Shown: in pieces, positions 36,901 to 44,240 of the stretch
Layout of the letters: each line of letters begins with the position of its first letter
Position numbering within the stretch: the first letter of the stretch is position 1
From: Arcobacteraceae bacterium
Lineage (GTDB): Bacteria; Campylobacterota; Campylobacteria; Campylobacterales; Arcobacteraceae
Assembly: GCA_028687375.1 (NCBI GenBank)
Contig: JAQUAG010000006.1
Span: 44,120 to 108,119, forward strand
Direction of reading: 5' to 3'
DNA: 64,000 nt
Made by a program: the position numbers and the translations under genes
Notes under the pieces: generated by a model
Database searches by the model: none
What the model was told of the DNA's origin: nothing
Seen by the model: the letters and a program-made list of their open reading frames with translations, nothing else

Positions 36901-38124
36901 ATTTGAAGCTGCTGCAGTACCTTGACCGTATTTTAAAGCAAGTTTTCCATTTGCATTCGTTGCTGTGATATTTTCATTGATGTAGATGTTATTATAAGCA
37001 TCAAGGGTTAAAGATGCACTTGAAGTCCAATCTATTGCATCATTGATATAGATATTTCCATCTTCTGCACCTTGTGAATTGTCAGTTTGAATTGTAGTAT
37101 CTGTTCCTGCATTTAAAGCAGTTTCATAAGCCGTCGCATCATCGACAGTTAAATTTAATGGGTCGATTAACCACTCTTTTGCTTTTACTTTTAAATCTTT
37201 ATCGATGATTACATCTTTCCCAGAAGTCTCCACAAATCCACCGTTTGCTTCAATACTCCCACCAAACTCACCAGTTCCACCATGAGCAAAAAGGATGATT
37301 TTTCCATCTTTTTCTTCTACTGAGTTTGCTTGGATGATTCCTGTATTATTTACAAGACCTGATAAAACTTCATCTAAAGCAGAAGTAGTAAGATAGATCT
37401 CCCCACCATCAGCTATGATAGCTCCTTTATTTGCTACTAAACCATCAAGAGTTCCTTTATCGATAGTAAGTTTTACTAAAGAGTTCCCATTGATATCAAG
37501 GGTAAATCTCTCTCCTGAAGCTAGTTGAACACTTCCTAAGTAAGCTTTGATAACCCCTTCATTTTCTACTTTTTTAGCTAGTAGTGCTGTGTAGGCATTA
37601 GGAGTTGTGATAGTTCCAAGGTTGATGATACTAGCATCACTATTTCCTTCAAAGATATAATTTGAGTTGTTGAAGTTTTCATCAGATATATCTCTAGTAG
37701 ATGCTACAAACCCTGCAGTATTTACTTGTGCTTCTTTTGAGAAGTACACACCATTTTGATTGACTAAGAAAACTTGACCGTTTGAGTTTATCTTTCCATA
37801 GATTTCTGATTTGTTATTTCCAACGACTCTATTTAAAGAGCTAGAGGTTGCAGATGGCATAGCGAAGTTTACTGTTTCATTACCTGCTACATTAAAGTTT
37901 TGCCAATTGATAATTGACTTTTGGGTTGATTGGGTGATATTTGTAGTATTTGGTATCGTTCTATCAATAGCGACATTTCCACTTACTATTTGCTCTCCCA
38001 CTGGACTTGCAAATGAGAGTGTAACACTAGCTAATAGTGCTGATACGACTAGGGATATTTTCCCACCTTTGAGTATTCTAAATCTTGAGCTGTAGTCAAA
38101 ATTATCGATATATCTACTTAACAT
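30934..38124 (-). CDS. TpsA giant filamentous haemagglutinin-like adhesin
   Basis: At 2396 residues it is one of the two largest proteins of the window. An extended signal peptide (RFRILKGGKISLVVSALL, about 14-31) precedes the TPS secretion domain (about 40-320) with NWQNFNVAGNETVNF and LVNQNGVYFSKEAQVNTAGF. Residues 480-1850 hold dozens of GLUG-like units (VGGLVG, AGGLIG). From about 1865 to 2245 come YDG/MBG repeats (ATVTANSDLTKVYNG, ITVTAQDKSKLSGE). A T/P-rich joint and a C-terminal 90-residue domain follow. It should be exported by the TpsB encoded next. AGGAG precedes the start codon. Its promoter carries the shared 64-bp element. Confidence 0.93.
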   Translation of the reverse strand: MLSRYIDNFDYSSRFRILKGGKISLVVSALLASVTLSFASPVGEQIVSGNVAIDRTIPNTTNITQSTQKSIINWQNFNVAGNETVNFAMPSATSSSLNRVVGNNKSEIYGKINSNGQVFLVNQNGVYFSKEAQVNTAGFVASTRDISDENFNNSNYIFEGNSDASIINLGTITTPNAYTALLAKKVENEGVIKAYLGSVQLASGERFTLDINGNSLVKLTIDKGTLDGLVANKGAIIADGGEIYLTTSALDEVLSGLVNNTGIIQANSVEEKDGKIILFAHGGTGEFGGSIEANGGFVETSGKDVIIDKDLKVKAKEWLIDPLNLTVDDATAYETALNAGTDTTIQTDNSQGAEDGNIYINDAIDWTSSASLTLDAYNNIYINENITATNANGKLALKYGQGTAAASNLADYYLGNGVTINLQASGLANGNNGTTQTNFSTLLGNDGTAINYTVINGADNATNLAALQAINTDDTTRAGKYVLGISIDASDTVNWNSGAGFMPIGNLTYKFKGYFSGLGHNITSLTINRPTTDYVGLFGMVGMANAKQEVRDLNILEANIIGQKYVGILAGSAGLNYPGDDPRFINISTSGTVTGTRIVGGIAGRLGGYSELSNSQYANTGLTKSDSSATVTATGDAGIASAGGLVGQLYNTQIKSSYATGDVIGQNGTFVTSSRVGGLVGEIITGYTLIKDSYSSSYVFGSQSVGGIVGYASKEGNINGSTISKIENSYSTGEIYGDDYVGGIVGQVFLTSDNKDLALNITDSYTTAFIDVSNNSSTPIGVNSGAFAGGINTLTTISNSYVDTTRLAELDAFHKTYDGQDARVFNKIGTDNTTTAQIGNIGSVDTFSKTALANFDFVNDWFMTDGMTRPMLQTEWSRNISNAHQLQLVSMDFDADYKLIKNINLSKQLGLTAQKDFFGETYIVGDSMMWKNQSWAPIGDSTNKFIGTFDGGDKTISNFSIVGSSVNLGLFGYTSNSTIKNLTLNNFDITSSSGYAGTLVGNATATTISNITVDSTSSVISTINGDARIGGIIGLVNGGTLSNLNSSATVTATTGSRVGGVIGESINTAGVINISDISASGVVTGLDNVGGVIGRANLGTSLDGATVTNTIRVIGRDRVGGIFGEALSGTILSDATVNAQSITGRSSVGGAVGYANTGTTFSNLQVVSTITAGDSADNGTGYSDAGGIIGSMYGTATLSTSWSDSIVSGNGRNIGGIVGYMKDTSIIDQVISYGTVTLAGDTTQGGVGGLVGTMVGTNYSNKTKITNSYTEANVVIGTNASTATSGTIGVGGIVGSAYYADIYAYTFGKIVGYRLNDYTVNGTIGYVVNASTTYLSYFNRDAYPEIIDDNLVYSYLGANAKSADYFSTIFSGYTSDDSFSPSKWTLKAGAQNVSGYELLLRPYLTNVTPNGTNNIFGKDYSIGTKTLFTSGGGSSDNPFIVHDMAQFLNLNILASDSTFNYALDTDLDLSEYTQNNAPINELFFGTFDGDNHTISNLTLESTGGPLGLFKNAPGATFKNLTLENFNLTSTGSNSVGALAGYAQNGVTIDNVTSSGTIKSYSGYAGGLVGNLQDSTITNSSSSATVSYYDENTPSDYLGGLVGQAFNSVISNSFATGDVTSNGDNVGGLVGSIFGTINNSYATGDVVGKNSIGGLAGYLGSEGGVKSYSSLYATGDVTSTLISSDDYGYAGGLIGTFYILDGATVTLSDTYATGAVSGVKNVGGLIGGIFSDGSEDPSEIVNSISISNTYATGDITSSTNGGKLIGGKEEMYWVETEDDEYPVSREFTGLSVANSFYNSDSTVTVDSETTGFGVGKSAAEFKKLATFSDAGWTITTDRTLDKTQILSPILVADDEGVMHWVMPVYTIGLNYTLGTVDTTYSGVDKVLSTLWTTNSIFGDAGSTLVFGTDYKFVYDSGYVSGFKNAGTYNGITIELLNSDYELGTGTNTAGSLVIAKADATVTANSDLTKVYNGVAQSVSGFTATGLVNGETISVLNNVSASGTGTNAGTYTVTASGEDENYNLTFVDGSLVIGKKVAIVTANSDTVTYNGQAQTISGFTATGLVNDETIEVLDGVSGTTATGTNAGTYNTALTGTDENYNLVFEDGSLVIGKKDATVTADDLTKIYGSQDATLTYTATGLVGSDTLTGSLTREVGENVGEYVISEDTTLANSNYTITFDNGTYTITPKAITVTAQDKSKLSGEIDPALTFVASGLVGNDTLNGKLSRTTGESVGNYAISKGSLANSNYVLNFVNGNFEIKQNATVNKVVETIVPTTPTPPPTVPTSTGRGKGKVTTTVTTTVPSGSIAVTAPQTTVTEIVKAISPELSGSTDNFTLVSQLDGQTEVTKVTMEELAQQAPNSEIRVALGGDSLAELVQGGVSLPAGLSQEYYVIKDEQ

Positions 38125-38153
38125 ATTTTCTCCTATTTATAAAATGACTGTAA

Positions 38154-38217
38154 TTTTACAAAACCAATATCACATCGGCATCACAGTTTTTGGAAATTTG
38201 TAATTTCTTTGTAATTT
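38154..38217 (-). promoter_or_regulatory. Shared activator element and promoter, copy A (tpsA)
   Basis: On the minus strand, CTGTGAT and ATGTGAT lie 11 bp apart (ATCACAG 38180-38186 and ATCACAT 38169-38175 on the plus strand), followed after exactly 10 bp by a TAAAAT -10 box (38153-38158). The geometry matches a PhoB-box class II promoter. Of these 64 bp, 62 are identical to copy B. Confidence 0.75.
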
Positions 38218-38240
38218 CTTTGTAAGTTCTTTGTAAGTTT
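38197..38240 (-). repeat. Four tandem 11-bp units upstream of tpsA
   Basis: TTTGTAATTTC (38197-38207), TTTGTAATTTC (38208-38218), TTTGTAAGTTC (38219-38229) and TTTGTAAGTTT (38230-38240) follow each other head to tail. The 11-bp period equals that of the activator box, so all units face the same side of the helix. Copy B has only two units. Confidence 0.75.
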
Positions 38241-38285
38241 CGAGAAAAGTGAGAAGAAAGTTCTAATTAAAGGATAGTAAAAGAT

Positions 38286-38314
38286 AAAACCACCCAAAAG
38301 ATTGGATGGTTTTT
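38286..38314 (-). terminator. Terminator between the OMP operon and tpsA
   Basis: AAAACCACCCA and TGGATGGTTTT (10 of 11 paired, 6-nt loop) form a hairpin. It is followed by T-rich sequence in both directions. It would end the operon of the 1386-residue protein before the tpsA promoter. Confidence 0.65.
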
Positions 38315-38353
38315 ATTGTTTTGTGTATGTGTTAAATTTCGAATAACAGTTTT

Positions 38354-38917
38354 TTAGAACTTATACCCAACTCCAAGAGCTATACTTGTAGTTGTTTTAT
38401 GTTCTATTGTTGTTTGAGTATTTATATCTGTACCGTAGTTGTGTTTTAAATATTTTCCATTTAGGTTAATAAATAATTTATTACTCACATCATACTTTCC
38501 ACCTACTTGAACACCAGCAATAAAAGAGTTTGCTGTTTTATCAGAACTTGTACTTGTAAGAGGATTTATTTTCCATTTTAGTTCACCAAATCCTGCAACT
38601 AATCCTGCGTATAGTTTCCCTTTTCCATCTCCATATTCTTTATTTGCTCCAACTAGTACAAATTGATTTCTAAGAGTATCATTTGTATTTTGAGTATAAG
38701 AAAGATATGTTTTCAGTTTCATTGGAAGTTTCCCTTCCAATGTAGTAAAAAGTTCATAGTTTCTAAAACTTTTATCTGGATTTGTCCCTAAGATAATATT
38801 TGGATTTGGTTTATCGTAGTTCATATTTGCACTACCAATATTTAATCCAACTTCATTTGCTCCTAATATAGAAGTTGTTAAAAGTAAAGCTGTTGTTATT
38901 AGTTTTTTCATCATCAC
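38354..38917 (-). CDS. Small outer-membrane beta-barrel protein
   Basis: The 187-residue protein starts MMMKKLITTALLLTTSILGA, a cleavable signal peptide. The remainder alternates polar and hydrophobic residues (LYAGLVAGFGELKW, SFIAGVQVGGKYDV, LFINLNGKYLKHNY) and ends in aromatic VGYKF, typical of 8-strand OmpA/OmpW-like barrels. It follows the lipoprotein gene by 3 bp and is the last gene of the operon of the 1386-residue surface protein. It might help anchor or export that protein, but this is inferred from position only. Confidence 0.75.
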   Translation of the reverse strand: MMMKKLITTALLLTTSILGANEVGLNIGSANMNYDKPNPNIILGTNPDKSFRNYELFTTLEGKLPMKLKTYLSYTQNTNDTLRNQFVLVGANKEYGDGKGKLYAGLVAGFGELKWKINPLTSTSSDKTANSFIAGVQVGGKYDVSNKLFINLNGKYLKHNYGTDINTQTTIEHKTTTSIALGVGYKF

Positions 38918-38920
38918 TCC

Positions 38921-39172
38921 TTAGTAAATCGTTCCACTACCAGTCGTGATACAAATAGTTTTTGTACCATCTTGGTTGTGTGTCAGTAGGTATGTTGAAT
39001 TATCATCAAGTTCTATCGTTTGCCCTGCAGTTACTGTTGTATTACCATCTGTACAATTTTGTATATCTGTACCATTATTATTTTGAAAATCTGCATTATC
39101 ACTTCCACCACACCCAGCAAGGAGCATAATGCTCAAAGCTGTAAATATTCCTATGATTATTTTTTTACTCAT
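38921..39172 (-). CDS. Small lipoprotein
   Basis: The 83-residue product begins MSKKIIIGIFTALSIMLLAGCGGS, a clear lipobox (LAGC) with Cys21. The mature part is about 62 residues, Asn/Thr/Asp rich (NADFQNNNGTDIQNCTDGNTT) with two further Cys and a beta-like end (TICITTGSGTIY). Gly-Gly-Ser after the Cys suggests outer-membrane retention. Its ATG lies inside the end of the 1386-residue surface protein gene (8-nt overlap), so the two are coupled. No family recognised. Confidence 0.75.
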   Translation of the reverse strand: MSKKIIIGIFTALSIMLLAGCGGSDNADFQNNNGTDIQNCTDGNTTVTAGQTIELDDNSTYLLTHNQDGTKTICITTGSGTIY

Positions 39173-42100
39173 CTGTTGCTCCTATTTTGATAATTGTTTT
39201 TCCATTTGTAGTTTGTTTGTTTTCAATCACTAGTTTACCACCTACAAGTTTGATAGTAGAATTTGTACCTACTGGAAGTGAAGTAGTTGAATCTACTGTA
39301 GAGTCTACATATCTTGATACATTTGTAAGGATATTTGTAATTCTAAACTTCGTTTGGGTAGTTCCATCATTATTTGTGATAATTACAGCTTCAAATAGTT
39401 CATCTCCTACAAGAGTAGTTCCTGCTGGATAGGTCTCATTTGTATCTACTTTTGAAGTGATATTGTCACTTGTAATATTTGAAGTGGTATCAAATCCTGC
39501 TGTATCAAATGTAGCTGTTGTATTAATATCATTATTTGTCACGGTATGGATTATTGTAGCTTGTGCTGTTGTTTTGATTTTTTTGCTTCTTCCTCCACTT
39601 GTCGCTGTAGTTTCTACATCTCCACCACTTGTGATATTTTGAGTAAGTGTTGTACCTGTAGCCACATCTGCACTTGATTTAAGTTTGGTAGTCCCTATTG
39701 TTGTTGTACTTTCTACTTTTGTGCTTGATGATATTGTTGAGATACTCGCTGTTGTATTGACATCTTGTGTTGTTGTTCCATTTTTGATAGTTACTGTTGT
39801 AGGAACTGTAGTTTCAATAGTTACATTTCCATCTTCACTTACAAAAAGATTTGCATCTTGTATTGCAGTTGTAGAACTTACTAATGTAACATTGTTTTCA
39901 TCTAAGATTTTATTTGTGATGATTCCATTTGGTGCAACTATGATTTGTGATTTTTTATTTGTAGTTGTCACATCTGGGATGATATTTATCTCTACACTTC
40001 CATCATTTTTAAACTCTTGGTTTACATTTGTTGGTGTGAAGTTAAATGATACTGTTTTGTTATTGTCGTTTCCATCTTTTACAATCAAATCACTTGTAGA
40101 AGTTCCATTAGAATACTGTTTAACCGTAATTTCTTGAATCTTAGTAGGGATAGTATTTGATGTAGTTGGGGTAACAACTGAAGTAGTCTTGTTTACATCT
40201 GTTGTGATAGTTGAATCAAACATATTTGCAATATCTACTTTTTGATTTACTGTTCCACTTCCTACAGTATATGTAATAGTTGATGTTTTCACATCTGAAC
40301 TCGTAACAACCGCAGGAGCTGTAGGAGCAGTCACCGTCACTGTTTTTAACTCATCTAATCTATCTTTGTTTGTTAAAGGAGGAGTTGTTGTAGTTGGTGG
40401 AGTAAGTTTGTTTTTTATAATATCTATATCCACAGGTGTCGATGGTGTTGTTGGCGTTGTTGGGGTTGTTGGTGTCGTACCGCCAGTATTTGTGTCTGTT
40501 GGTGTTGTAGTAACCGTATAGTTTTCACTTGATGCTATTGTCCCAGTATTGTCTGCACTATCTGTATAGGTATTTGCAAGAGTGATTGCATTTGTAGTAG
40601 CTGTAATATTTGCAGTTGGTGTAAAAGTTACTGTATAGACTTTCACATCAGATGAACTTTGTGCAAAATTTGAAAATGTTCCATTTTGTGCTGTTAAGTC
40701 ATCTACTGTAAATCCAGTAACATTTTCACTAAATGTAATAGTTACAGTTGCACTTTCACCTACGCTTAAAGCACTATCATTTAGTGTAATAGTTGCTGTT
40801 GGGGGTGTTGTATCTACTGTTCCAACTGTAATATTAAAATCATGAAGTGTTTCATTGACACCATCTGAAACTTTGATACTTACAGGATATACACCATCTA
40901 CACGAAACATTCCAGTAAGTGTTGCCGTATCTGTAATCACTTTAAACATATGATAATCATCAGTTGCAAAAAGCCCTCCATCACTCCCTATTCCTATCGT
41001 TCTTACTGGACCTGCATTTTGAATGTAAGTAGTACTTAAGTTACTCACAGTTCTTACTGTACTCAAATCTTTTGAAACTGATATGATTTTATTCGAATCT
41101 CTTTCTGCAACATATATATTGTCATTGCTATCAATAACTAAAGATTTATATACACCATTATCTAATGTTTTTGTTTCAATAAAAGCTCCACTGCTATCAT
41201 ATTTTTTCAATGAACTACCATCTAAAGCAAAGATATTACCTGCACTATCTTTAGCTATTTTTTTTAGAGAAGTAAATCCCGTGATAAAATTTGTTTTTAC
41301 CCCATTTGTAATTTTAATGATTTTTTGATGATTTGTCCCAGCTCCTATATCAGCAACATAGATACTACCATCATTATTTACAATTAAACCTCCATAATAC
41401 TCATCATAAGTACCTGAGACAGCAGTGTATATTATTTCGTTAGCATTTGTAGTTGGATTTATTTTAACTACTTTATGAAGTCCATTAGAGTCAACAGTAT
41501 AAATATTACCTTGTGCATCCAATGATAAACCAGAAGTATAGTTATCATATAAACTAGTGACTGTTTTATCTGGAGCAATTTTGTAAAGTTTACTCCCTGC
41601 TACATACATAGTCCCATCGCTTAATGCAACAATATTATTTGCATTTTTTACTATATCATACTGTGTAAATAGTTCTCTTGTAGTTTGAGTAAAAGTAAGC
41701 ATTCTATCAGGTATCGTTACAGCTGTAAAAATCATTTTATCACTATTTGCATCTGATGATTTGATAGTGTAACTATACTCTGCACCGTTAGCTATTGTAG
41801 TTATTGGCGTACTTGTGATAGTTGGAGCAACATCAGCCATCGCAGTTATTTGAAAACTATGATCTACTTCATTTGTCCCATCTGTTACTGTAAGGTTTAC
41901 ATCATAAGTACCTGCTGTTGTTGGGGTACCATTTAAACTAAAAGTAGTTTCACTTGTATATTTTTTGACACTTAATTTATTAATTGGAATTGTCGTTGGG
42001 TCATTAAATGCTACATATGGTGTGCCACTACTATCTAATTCCATTGTAAAAGCTGTCTTATTTATATCATCACCTAGTTTTTCCCATGTAGTTCCATTAT

Positions 42101-43325
42101 ATTTCATCAGATAACTTTGTCCATAATAATTATCTTTTGAAGATACATAAGGGGTATTGAATGCATCTAGTTTCAAAGTATTATTGTAGGAATCGATATT
42201 CGTAACTGTAAATTTGGCAGCTCCAATATTTACCCAATTTGTGCCATTATACATAACTACACTGCCTTTTTTGTCGGCTTCATTTGTATTGCCATTTTCC
42301 GTGTAGTAAATATAAGGCTTATTGTCACTATCCAAATCCATAGAAAAGTTAGAAATACCAGTTTGCGAACTTGCATCTATATCATTCCAATTGGTTCCAT
42401 CATATTTTTTTATCAATAATGTCATTGGCATTCCAAAATTTCCATAAGTATATGCAACAAACGGCTTATTGTCTGAACCTATGATAAAAGAAGCATTATA
42501 AATACTGACGGAATATCCATTAACAGAACTAGGAATTAAAAAATTTCCAATAGTATCCCATGCTTTTGTTTCTTCGTTAAACTTTGAAACATACATTCTT
42601 TTATCTTCATTATCATAATAAGAGACATACAACACACCATCAGCAGAAATTTTCATATTTGATAAAGTTGCTTGATGATTTGAAGCTGATACGGGTTGGT
42701 CATTTGATACTCCTCCAACTACACTCCAAGAAGTTCCATTCCATTTTCTAACTACAACACGATCACCATAACCACGATCTACAATAGTTACATATGGTGT
42801 ATTGCTACTATCAAATGCAAGTGATGCTGTACCATATAATTGACCAGAACTAATACCAGTTGAATCACCTACTGATGACCAAGTTGACCCATTCAGTTTC
42901 ATCACTATTAACCTGTTATAAGTTCCTCCATCTTGAAATGCAACATATGGAATACCGTTATTGTCGAAAGCTAATGTTCTATATTGTGAATTAGCATTAC
43001 TGGAAAACCCTTGATTTCCTACTGATTCAAATTCACTAATCGTATTACTATTAACATCCAACCAACTTGGTTTGGTTGTCCCACTTTTTACACTCCAAGT
43101 AAGTGTATCACCATCTGCATCAGTTGCCGTTGGTGTATAGCTAAAAGAATTGCCTAACTTTAGATTTGTAGAGCTAGGTGTACTTGTCACTACAGGAGGA
43201 ACATCCTGAGCTGCCTCCACCTCACTCACCATCAAATTCCCGACCAATAAAGCCGATACCACAAGGGAAATCTTCCCACCTTTTAAGATACGAAATCGTG
43301 AACCAAACTCTGGAATATATCTCAT
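39165..43325 (-). CDS. Giant surface protein with Ig-like and beta-propeller domains
   Basis: The 1386-residue protein has a TpsA-type leader (SRFRILKGGKISLVVSALL) but no TPS domain. From residue 43 an Ig-like He_PIG/cadherin-like domain starts (PSSTNLKLGNSFSYTPTATD). It is interrupted after TKPSWLDV by about 360 residues of PYVAF/VKKYNGTxW propeller repeats, and resumes at SLNGTPTTAGTYDVNLTVTD (about 455-495). A second such domain (about 498-840) encloses an NHL-like propeller (about 545-800; YVADIG, IYVAERDSNK). A third Ig-like domain, a TPT/TTP-rich linker (about 940-985) and a Ser/Thr/Val-rich C-terminus follow. Export route and anchoring are unclear. Confidence 0.8.
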   Translation of the reverse strand: MRYIPEFGSRFRILKGGKISLVVSALLVGNLMVSEVEAAQDVPPVVTSTPSSTNLKLGNSFSYTPTATDADGDTLTWSVKSGTTKPSWLDVNSNTISEFESVGNQGFSSNANSQYRTLAFDNNGIPYVAFQDGGTYNRLIVMKLNGSTWSSVGDSTGISSGQLYGTASLAFDSSNTPYVTIVDRGYGDRVVVRKWNGTSWSVVGGVSNDQPVSASNHQATLSNMKISADGVLYVSYYDNEDKRMYVSKFNEETKAWDTIGNFLIPSSVNGYSVSIYNASFIIGSDNKPFVAYTYGNFGMPMTLLIKKYDGTNWNDIDASSQTGISNFSMDLDSDNKPYIYYTENGNTNEADKKGSVVMYNGTNWVNIGAAKFTVTNIDSYNNTLKLDAFNTPYVSSKDNYYGQSYLMKYNGTTWEKLGDDINKTAFTMELDSSGTPYVAFNDPTTIPINKLSVKKYTSETTFSLNGTPTTAGTYDVNLTVTDGTNEVDHSFQITAMADVAPTITSTPITTIANGAEYSYTIKSSDANSDKMIFTAVTIPDRMLTFTQTTRELFTQYDIVKNANNIVALSDGTMYVAGSKLYKIAPDKTVTSLYDNYTSGLSLDAQGNIYTVDSNGLHKVVKINPTTNANEIIYTAVSGTYDEYYGGLIVNNDGSIYVADIGAGTNHQKIIKITNGVKTNFITGFTSLKKIAKDSAGNIFALDGSSLKKYDSSGAFIETKTLDNGVYKSLVIDSNDNIYVAERDSNKIISVSKDLSTVRTVSNLSTTYIQNAGPVRTIGIGSDGGLFATDDYHMFKVITDTATLTGMFRVDGVYPVSIKVSDGVNETLHDFNITVGTVDTTPPTATITLNDSALSVGESATVTITFSENVTGFTVDDLTAQNGTFSNFAQSSSDVKVYTVTFTPTANITATTNAITLANTYTDSADNTGTIASSENYTVTTTPTDTNTGGTTPTTPTTPTTPSTPVDIDIIKNKLTPPTTTTPPLTNKDRLDELKTVTVTAPTAPAVVTSSDVKTSTITYTVGSGTVNQKVDIANMFDSTITTDVNKTTSVVTPTTSNTIPTKIQEITVKQYSNGTSTSDLIVKDGNDNNKTVSFNFTPTNVNQEFKNDGSVEINIIPDVTTTNKKSQIIVAPNGIITNKILDENNVTLVSSTTAIQDANLFVSEDGNVTIETTVPTTVTIKNGTTTQDVNTTASISTISSSTKVESTTTIGTTKLKSSADVATGTTLTQNITSGGDVETTATSGGRSKKIKTTAQATIIHTVTNNDINTTATFDTAGFDTTSNITSDNITSKVDTNETYPAGTTLVGDELFEAVIITNNDGTTQTKFRITNILTNVSRYVDSTVDSTTSLPVGTNSTIKLVGGKLVIENKQTTNGKTIIKIGATDE

Positions 43326-43387
43326 ACTGTTTCCTTTTTTCTAAAATATAGAGTGTTTTTTGAAATTCAAAAAACAACTTAGCAGTA

Positions 43388-43451
43388 TTTTACAAAACCA
43401 ATATCACATAGACATCACAGTTTTTGGAAATTTGTAATTTCTTTGTAATTT
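43388..43451 (-). promoter_or_regulatory. Shared activator element and promoter, copy B (1386-residue surface protein)
   Basis: This element has the same TGTGAT direct repeat as copy A (ATCACAT at 43403-43409 on the plus strand, partner 11 bp away), the same 10-bp gap and the same TAAAAT -10 box (43387-43392). Two 11-bp TTTGTAATTTC-type units lie just above (43431-43452). The start codon is about 60 bp below the -10 box. Confidence 0.75.
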
Positions 43452-43523
43452 TATTATCGAAATAAATATAAAGTAGTAAAGATGAGTTAAAGGGGAAAAT
43501 TATCTAAATAAAAATTAAAGAGT

Positions 43524-44210
43524 TTAAACAGCCAACATATACCCAAAATCTTTTACAGAAGCGATAACCTTATCATTATCTATAATTTTTCTTAATCTAT
43601 ATACGAGGTTTCTTACTGTGTTTGGTTCTACATCTTCGTTTTCAAACACTTCATCTATTATCATCTCTTTTGAAACTAATTTTGATTTTTCTTTGATGAA
43701 AAGTTCTAGAAGTTTTATCTCTTTTTTTGATAGCGTTATTATCTCATCATTTTTTTCAATCACTTTATTGATATAGTCATATATAAGAGTTGAAGTGATT
43801 TTAATCTTTAGTAAATTTTCTCTTTTTAGAGTATCTATGCAACTTTCAAATGATGAGATAAGTTCATCATATTTAAGTGGTTTTTCGATATATCTTACCA
43901 CACCTAGCTCTATAGCGTTATGAAGTTTCTCTTTATCTGAAAAACCACTACAAATGATGATGGGGATATTTGGGTTTGATTGACGAATCTCTTTGGCAAG
44001 TGCATATCCATCAATACAAGGCATCACATAATCCAAAAATAAAATATGTACTGTTTCATTATTGTATATCTCAAGTGCTTCTACACCATCACTTGCTGTA
44101 AAAACATTTTTAAAAAAGATTTCTAAAGTTTTTGTGGTATTTGTTCGTATTACCTCATCATCTTCTGCGTAAAGAACATTGAGATTTTTAAGTATTTGTT
44201 TTAGATTCAA
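43524..44210 (-). CDS. OmpR/PhoB-family response regulator (RR1)
   Basis: The 228-residue protein has an N-terminal receiver with LYAEDDEVIR (acidic pair), LFLDYVMPCIDG (phospho-Asp about 55) and RYIEKPLKYDE (Lys), then a winged-helix DNA-binding domain (LSKKEIKLLELFIKEKSKLV, NTVRNLVYRLRKIID, VKDFGYML). The start codon is TTG, 3 nt after AGGATAG. Its own promoter, within the end of the kinase gene, carries the third copy of the shared box, so the gene is probably part of the regulon it serves. It resembles RR2 closely and is likely a duplicate. Confidence 0.92.
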   Translation of the reverse strand: MNLKQILKNLNVLYAEDDEVIRTNTTKTLEIFFKNVFTASDGVEALEIYNNETVHILFLDYVMPCIDGYALAKEIRQSNPNIPIIICSGFSDKEKLHNAIELGVVRYIEKPLKYDELISSFESCIDTLKRENLLKIKITSTLIYDYINKVIEKNDEIITLSKKEIKLLELFIKEKSKLVSKEMIIDEVFENEDVEPNTVRNLVYRLRKIIDNDKVIASVKDFGYMLAV

Positions 44211-44240
44211 TTGCTATCCTAATATAAAAGAATTTTTAAA

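Noticed and set aside
34655..40137. Long plus-strand ORFs opposite the two giant surface-protein genes (e.g. 34655-35209, 39685-40137)
   Set aside because: They are mirror frames of repetitive Thr/Val/Gly-rich coding DNA, lack ribosome sites and match no family; the minus-strand genes are clear.
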